From the NCBI GenBank assembly GCA_025934435.1, contig JAICYB010000018.1, positions 1-50,846 on the forward strand: a stretch of DNA of 50,846 nt, written 5' to 3'. Below are positions 47,283 through 50,846 of the stretch, piece by piece (positions within the stretch are counted from its first letter, which is position 1; every line of letters begins with the position of its first letter). This DNA is from Actinomycetes bacterium. GTDB taxonomy: Bacteria; Actinomycetota; JAICYB01. The position numbers and the translations under genes were made by a program. The notes under the pieces are model-generated. The model saw only the letters and a program-made list of their open reading frames with translations. It made no database searches and was not told where the DNA came from.

Positions 47283-47966
47283 GTGACCCACATGTCGATC
47301 CCGCCCATCGAGGTGGACGAAGCCCGCGCCGAAGCCTGGCGGCTCGCCACGGAGATGCGCCGGATCATCGAGCGACTCACGCTGGTCCGTCCGCCGCGAG
47401 AGGAGCTGCAACGCGCGGCCGACGCCGCCGCGAACTTCGCCGATCGCCTCGACGACTTCCTTACGGAGTCCGGTTGGTCCTACGACGGCTACTCCGAGGC
47501 GGCTCTCGCCGGATCGCCCCGGGCGTTCTTCGACCGGAGCCCGTTGATCGGGCGTGCCAACCCGCTGGCGGCGCCGATCGAGCTCGAGATAGTCGGCGAG
47601 GGCGACGACACCCACGTCGAGGGTCACGCGCTCTTCGGCGCGGCCTACGAAGGGCCGCCGGGCAACCTCCACGGCGGCTTCGTGGCGGCGGCCTTCGACG
47701 AGGTGCTCGGACTCGCGCAATCGATCTCGGGACGAGCCGGGATGACGGGGACGCTGACCGTCCGCTACCGCTCGCCCACTCCTTTGTATGAGCGCCTCGA
47801 GTTTCGGGCGTGGGTCGACCGCGTCGACGGACGGAAGATCTTCACGCAAGGGACCTGCCACGCCGGCGAGCGCCTCACCGCGGAGGCCGAGGGCATCTTC
47901 ATCGCCGTCGACATGGAGAAGTTCGCGAACATGATGCGAGAACGAGACACGCGGGAGACGCACTGA
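47283..47966 (+). CDS. PaaI-type hotdog thioesterase
   Basis: This is a 227-residue protein. The hotdog domain is in the C-terminal half: GNLHGGFVAAAFDEVLGLAQ is the signature helix with the catalytic Asp/Glu, then GTLTVRYRSPTPLYERLEF. The N-terminal half is a helical extension of about 90 residues, longer than usual. It hydrolyses an acyl- or aryl-CoA. The stop overlaps the ATG of the acyl-CoA dehydrogenase (TGATG), so the two act together. ATG at 47292 and 47223 are alternative starts. Confidence 0.87.
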   Translation: MTHMSIPPIEVDEARAEAWRLATEMRRIIERLTLVRPPREELQRAADAAANFADRLDDFLTESGWSYDGYSEAALAGSPRAFFDRSPLIGRANPLAAPIELEIVGEGDDTHVEGHALFGAAYEGPPGNLHGGFVAAAFDEVLGLAQSISGRAGMTGTLTVRYRSPTPLYERLEFRAWVDRVDGRKIFTQGTCHAGERLTAEAEGIFIAVDMEKFANMMRERDTRETH

Positions 47967-49144
47967 TGCCCGGCGCTTCGTCCATGCTGCAGCTTCCGGG
48001 GATCGACGATCCCCGGCGTCGTGAGGTTCGCGAGTGGCTCGAGGCGAACCCGCAACCGTCCGGCCGGCAACTGGCGGAAGCCGGTCTCGTCGCGCCGCAC
48101 TGGCCGAAACCGTGGGGACTCGAGGCCGACCCGATCCACCAGCTGATCATCGACGAGGAACTTCGTCGCGCGAAGGTGAATCGTCCGGGCAACACGATCG
48201 GTATCGGGTGGGCCGGTCCGACGATCCTGTACGCGGGGACGGAGAAGCAGAAGGAGCGCTACCTCTTCTCGATCCTGTCCGCCGAAGAGATCTGGTGCCA
48301 GCTCTTCAGCGAGCCCGGCGCGGGATCCGATCTCGCGAACCTGTCGACGCGCGCGATACGCGACGGCGATCACTACGTCGTGAACGGTCAGAAGGTGTGG
48401 ACGTCCCTCGCGCACGGTTCGAAGTTCGGGATCTTGCTCGCGCGAACGGACGCCGACGCGCCGAAGCACCTCGGCGTCTCGTACTTCATCTGTCCGATGG
48501 ACGCACCAGGTGTCGAGATCCGTCCGATCATCGAGATGACGGGTGGACACACGTTCAACGAAGTGTTCTTCACCGACGCGCGCATCCCCGCCGAGAATCT
48601 CGTCGGCGAGGAAGGACGAGGCTGGGAGCTCGCGAAGGTCACGCTGGCGAACGAACGCGTTTCGCTGTCACGCGAAGGCGCTTTGTGGGGGATGGGCCCC
48701 ACCGCGAACGATCTCGTCCAAACCGTGAAGCAACGTGGTGGCGTCGACGACGCAAGTCTGCGGCAGGAACTCGCGCGCGTGTACATCGAAGGGGAATTGC
48801 TCGCACTGATCCGCATGCGGTTGCTCGCGGCGAAATTGAAGGGCGAGCAGCCGGGTCCGGAATCGTCGGTGCGCAAGGCGATCGCGGACGAGCACGGTCA
48901 GCACATCATGGAGCTCGCGAAGTCGCTCGCCGGCACCGACGGGTTGCTCGTCGACACCGGCCCGCTCGGTCCGGATAACGCGGGATGGGGGCGGGGGTTC
49001 CTGTTCGCGCCGGCGCTGACGATCGGCGGCGGTACGTCCGAAGTGCAGCGGAACATCATCGCCGAGCGCGTCCTCGGTCTGCCGCACGACATCGACGTCG
49101 AGCGCGGCAAGAGCTGGGCCGACGCCCGCCGCACGCCTGTTTAG
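47966..49144 (+). CDS. Acyl-CoA dehydrogenase
   Basis: This 392-residue flavoprotein has the FAD/substrate motif CQLFSEPGAGSDLANLSTRA, NGQKVWTSLAHGSKFGILLA, LAKVTLANERVSLSREG and the C-terminal GGGTSEVQRNIIAERVLGLP. It oxidises an acyl-CoA to the 2-enoyl-CoA. The catalytic base is not evident at the usual position and could be elsewhere, as in many actinobacterial FadE variants. Neighbours (thioesterase, DUF35 and thiolase) suggest degradation of a sterol side chain or another complex acyl-CoA; this is inference. Confidence 0.94.
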   Translation: MPGASSMLQLPGIDDPRRREVREWLEANPQPSGRQLAEAGLVAPHWPKPWGLEADPIHQLIIDEELRRAKVNRPGNTIGIGWAGPTILYAGTEKQKERYLFSILSAEEIWCQLFSEPGAGSDLANLSTRAIRDGDHYVVNGQKVWTSLAHGSKFGILLARTDADAPKHLGVSYFICPMDAPGVEIRPIIEMTGGHTFNEVFFTDARIPAENLVGEEGRGWELAKVTLANERVSLSREGALWGMGPTANDLVQTVKQRGGVDDASLRQELARVYIEGELLALIRMRLLAAKLKGEQPGPESSVRKAIADEHGQHIMELAKSLAGTDGLLVDTGPLGPDNAGWGRGFLFAPALTIGGGTSEVQRNIIAERVLGLPHDIDVERGKSWADARRTPV

Positions 49145-49196
49145 GGCGCTGCCGGCGCGGGGACAGTTCTAGGGCCGACTAACAAGGAGCGGGTAT

Positions 49197-49730
49197 ATGC
49201 GGAGGATCTTCGCGTTGATCTTGGGCGGGATGACGGTGCTGGCGATGGCGACGCCGGCTGCCTATGCCGACTTCGGCCAATCGACGACACCGTGCAACGA
49301 CGGGACCGTCACGGCGACGCCGACGAGCCTCTGGCCGCCGAACCACAAGATGCGAGCCGTCACGTTGAAGTACGAGGAGTCGGGCGCGAACGAGGACAAC
49401 AACAACATCATCCAGCTCTCGGTCGACTCGGTGACCTACGACGAGTTTGGCAGCGAGCACGGCAAGTTCAGGAAGGACAACCCCGACTTCACCGGAGTCG
49501 GCAACAAGGACCTCGGGATCGACACGACCGACGGTTCCGACCCGGCGACCGTGACGATCCAGCTTCGCTCGGAACGGTTCGGTCACGACCGTGACGGACG
49601 CACCTACACGATCGGCGTCACGTGCTCCGATCTCGGATTCGGCACGTCCGGCGTGCCGACGGTCGGAGATACCGCCGATTCGAACACCGCGACGATCACG
49701 GTGACGGTTCCGCACAGCCACCGTCGCTAA
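49197..49730 (+). CDS. Secreted protein with SLWPPNHKM motif
   Basis: This 177-residue protein has a signal peptide (IFALILGGMTVLAMATPAAY, cut likely after AYA). The mature protein starts with a Cys and carries TPTSLWPPNHKMRAVTL, a motif common in bacterial secreted cohesion-like domains, then beta strands and a Cys near the end (IGVTCSD) that could pair with the first. AAGGAG lies 7 nt before the ATG. A strong intrinsic terminator follows directly, so it is a single-gene unit. Function unknown. Confidence 0.8.
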   Translation: MRRIFALILGGMTVLAMATPAAYADFGQSTTPCNDGTVTATPTSLWPPNHKMRAVTLKYEESGANEDNNNIIQLSVDSVTYDEFGSEHGKFRKDNPDFTGVGNKDLGIDTTDGSDPATVTIQLRSERFGHDRDGRTYTIGVTCSDLGFGTSGVPTVGDTADSNTATITVTVPHSHRR

Positions 49731-49743
49731 GACAGGTCGGAGG

Positions 49744-49777
49744 AAGGCCGCGGGACGGGTCGTCCCGCGGCCTTTTT
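49744..49777 (+). terminator. Rho-independent terminator
   Basis: A perfect 12-bp stem GGCCGCGGGACG/CGTCCCGCGGCC with loop GGT is followed by TTTTT; adjacent A/T bases extend the stem by two pairs. It is the clearest intrinsic terminator in the window and ends the secreted-protein gene. Confidence 0.92.
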
Positions 49778-49804
49778 CGTTGGCGCGGACGGACCACCCG
49801 GGCG

Positions 49805-49810
49805 TACCGT
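49805..49810 (+). promoter_or_regulatory. -10 box of the DUF35 gene (leaderless)
   Basis: TACCGT ends 6 nt before the ATG of the DUF35 gene and no ribosome-binding site is present. Confidence 0.55.
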
Positions 49811-49816
49811 GTCGGC

Positions 49817-50209
49817 ATGAGCAAACAGATCCCGCTGGTCGACTACCTCGTGCTCGGCGACGATCCGCACCTCGTCGCGCACGAATGCAAGAAGTGCGGA
49901 GCCCGTTACTTCGATCGACGTAACGCGTGCGCGAGTTGCGAAGCAGACGAGTTCGGTAGCGTCGATGTCCCGACGGCAGGTGAGGTGAAGGCGTTCACGA
50001 TCGTCGCGATGGCGGCGCCGGGTGTGAAGACGCCGTTCGTGGCCGCGGTCGTCGACTGTGAGGGCACGAGCGTGCGGGGGAACATCATCAACACCGAGCC
50101 CGACCCGGATCACGTGTCACTGGGTATGAAGGTACGGCTCGCGACGTATGCCGTTGGTACCGACGACGAGGGCACGGAAGCGGTGGCTTTCGGCTTCGAA
50201 CCCATCTAA
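49817..50209 (+). CDS. DUF35 OB-fold/zinc-ribbon acyl-CoA-associated protein
   Basis: This 130-residue protein has a rubredoxin-like zinc ribbon (CKKCGARYF and CASCEADEF) followed by an OB-fold (VKAFTIVAMAAPGVKTPF, VRLATYAVG). DUF35 proteins pair with SCP2-type thiolases and help them act as aldolases or thiolases; the thiolase gene follows after 15 bp. A leaderless promoter fixes the ATG. Confidence 0.9.
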   Translation: MSKQIPLVDYLVLGDDPHLVAHECKKCGARYFDRRNACASCEADEFGSVDVPTAGEVKAFTIVAMAAPGVKTPFVAAVVDCEGTSVRGNIINTEPDPDHVSLGMKVRLATYAVGTDDEGTEAVAFGFEPI

Positions 50210-50224
50210 CAAGAGGAGACCACA

Positions 50225-50846
50225 GTGGCCAACGACGACATCTACATCCTCGGTATCCACATGACGAAGTTCGGGAAGCACCCGGACAAGGACATCGTCG
50301 ACCTCGCGTCGGACGCCGCCCGGGCGGCCCTGACGGACGCCGGCGTCTCGATGAAGCAGATGGGCATCCTCGCGGCGGGCAACCTGATGGGATCCGGCGC
50401 CGTCGGGCAGCAACTGCAGAAGCAGATCGGCCAGACGGGCATCCCGGTCTACAACGTGGCGAACGCGTGCGCGACCGGAGCGACGGCGCTCCGCACGGCG
50501 ATCATGTCGGTGAAGGCCGGTGAGAGCGACTTCGGTCTCGCCGTCGGGGTGGAGAAGCTCGCGGGTGCCGGTCTCCTCGGCCAGCGCGGACCGCGGACGG
50601 GCCCGAACGTCTATGAACCGTCCGGCCGGTACGGAGCGGTCGCGACGGTCGACGGACGGATCGGCACGGAGACGATGCCGGGCGTGTTCGCTCAGGTCGG
50701 CATGGAGTACGGACACAAGTACGGCGGCACGAGCTTCGAGCTGTTCGCGAAGATCAGCGAGAAGAACCACGCGCACTCGACGCTGAATCCGCTGGCCGCC
50801 TACACGAAGAAGATGGCGCTCGACGAGATCATGAACGACGTGATGA
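50225..50846 (+). CDS. Thiolase-family protein, N-terminal part (3' end outside window)
   Basis: The frame starts at a GTG with GAGGAG upstream and runs open to the last base, about 207 codons. ILGIHMTKFGKHPDKD, the active-site segment NVANACATGATAL (Cys82) and SDFGLAVGVEKLAG are those of SCP2-like thiolases. GGTSFELFAKISEKNHAHS is also typical. It probably cleaves or forms beta-ketoacyl-CoA together with the DUF35 partner, and belongs to the same acyl-CoA pathway as the dehydrogenase. Confidence 0.9.
   Translation, partial: MANDDIYILGIHMTKFGKHPDKDIVDLASDAARAALTDAGVSMKQMGILAAGNLMGSGAVGQQLQKQIGQTGIPVYNVANACATGATALRTAIMSVKAGESDFGLAVGVEKLAGAGLLGQRGPRTGPNVYEPSGRYGAVATVDGRIGTETMPGVFAQVGMEYGHKYGGTSFELFAKISEKNHAHSTLNPLAAYTKKMALDEIMNDVM

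Overview
The window is chromosomal DNA from a high-GC bacterium and almost certainly an actinomycete in the broad sense (Actinomycetota). The core gene order tilS-hpt-ftsH-folP-folB-folK ... DUF2520-panC-panD-coaX-lysS-clpC ... radA-carD-ispD-ispF-cysS-rlmB follows the arrangement known from Mycobacterium tuberculosis (Rv3625c down to about Rv3579c). CarD and an actinobacterial/Bacillus-type LexA box agree with this. Several features point to a deep-branching, probably uncultured lineage (Acidimicrobiia or Thermoleophilia-like; the class is a guess): accessory genes between the syntenic blocks, and no folE, lsr2 or disA at their usual places. No rRNA, CRISPR array, insertion sequence or prophage was seen. 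One tRNA gene, Thr(UGU), is present.

Layout. 1-3621: tail of tilS, then hpt, ftsH and a dienelactone hydrolase. 3652-7066: accessory block with a secreted EXORDIUM-like protein, a STAND-type NTPase with a C-terminal HTH, and a small unknown protein, closed by a strong hairpin. 7218-9686: folate genes folP-(RecB-like Fe-S nuclease)-folB-folK, all with overlapping start and stop codons. 9581-13639 (minus): a metallophosphoesterase/DUF2156 (MprF-like) fusion and a membrane esterase, probably an aminoacyl-lipid synthase and hydrolase pair. 13666-15705: a radical SAM protein of the Rv2578c family interrupted by a 355-residue LAGLIDADG intein, diverging from the fusion gene across a 26-bp gap that holds a LexA box. 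15767-19443: DUF2520-panC-panD-nadC-coaX (CoA and NAD synthesis). 19564-23617: lysS and clpC. 23624-29933: small membrane, zinc-ribbon and lipoprotein genes, a kinase-like ATPase, a DMT transporter, DUF1003, pncB and two tandem paralogous lipoproteins. 30017-36510: radA-carD-PIN/TRAM-ispD-ispF-cysS-rlmB-DUF971. 36521-38196: enoyl-CoA hydratase and TesB. 38162-45257 (minus): secreted PKD-domain protein, adenylate cyclase-AAA-TPR protein and a degenerate cyclase-TPR protein. 45402-50846: tRNA-Thr, DedA-like protein, topoisomerase IB, thioesterase, acyl-CoA dehydrogenase, secreted protein, DUF35 protein and the start of a thiolase.

Two points stand out. First, the radical SAM gene looks doubly gated: a LexA operator sits directly upstream of a predicted leaderless promoter, and the intein interrupts the [4Fe-4S] CxxxCxxC motif, so the protein cannot bind its cluster until it splices. 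Second, about ten transcription-unit heads share a TANNNT hexamer 6-7 nt before the start codon (ATG, GTG or TTG). This indicates widespread leaderless transcription and was used to settle several starts. All motif and family calls were read by eye; no database search was run.
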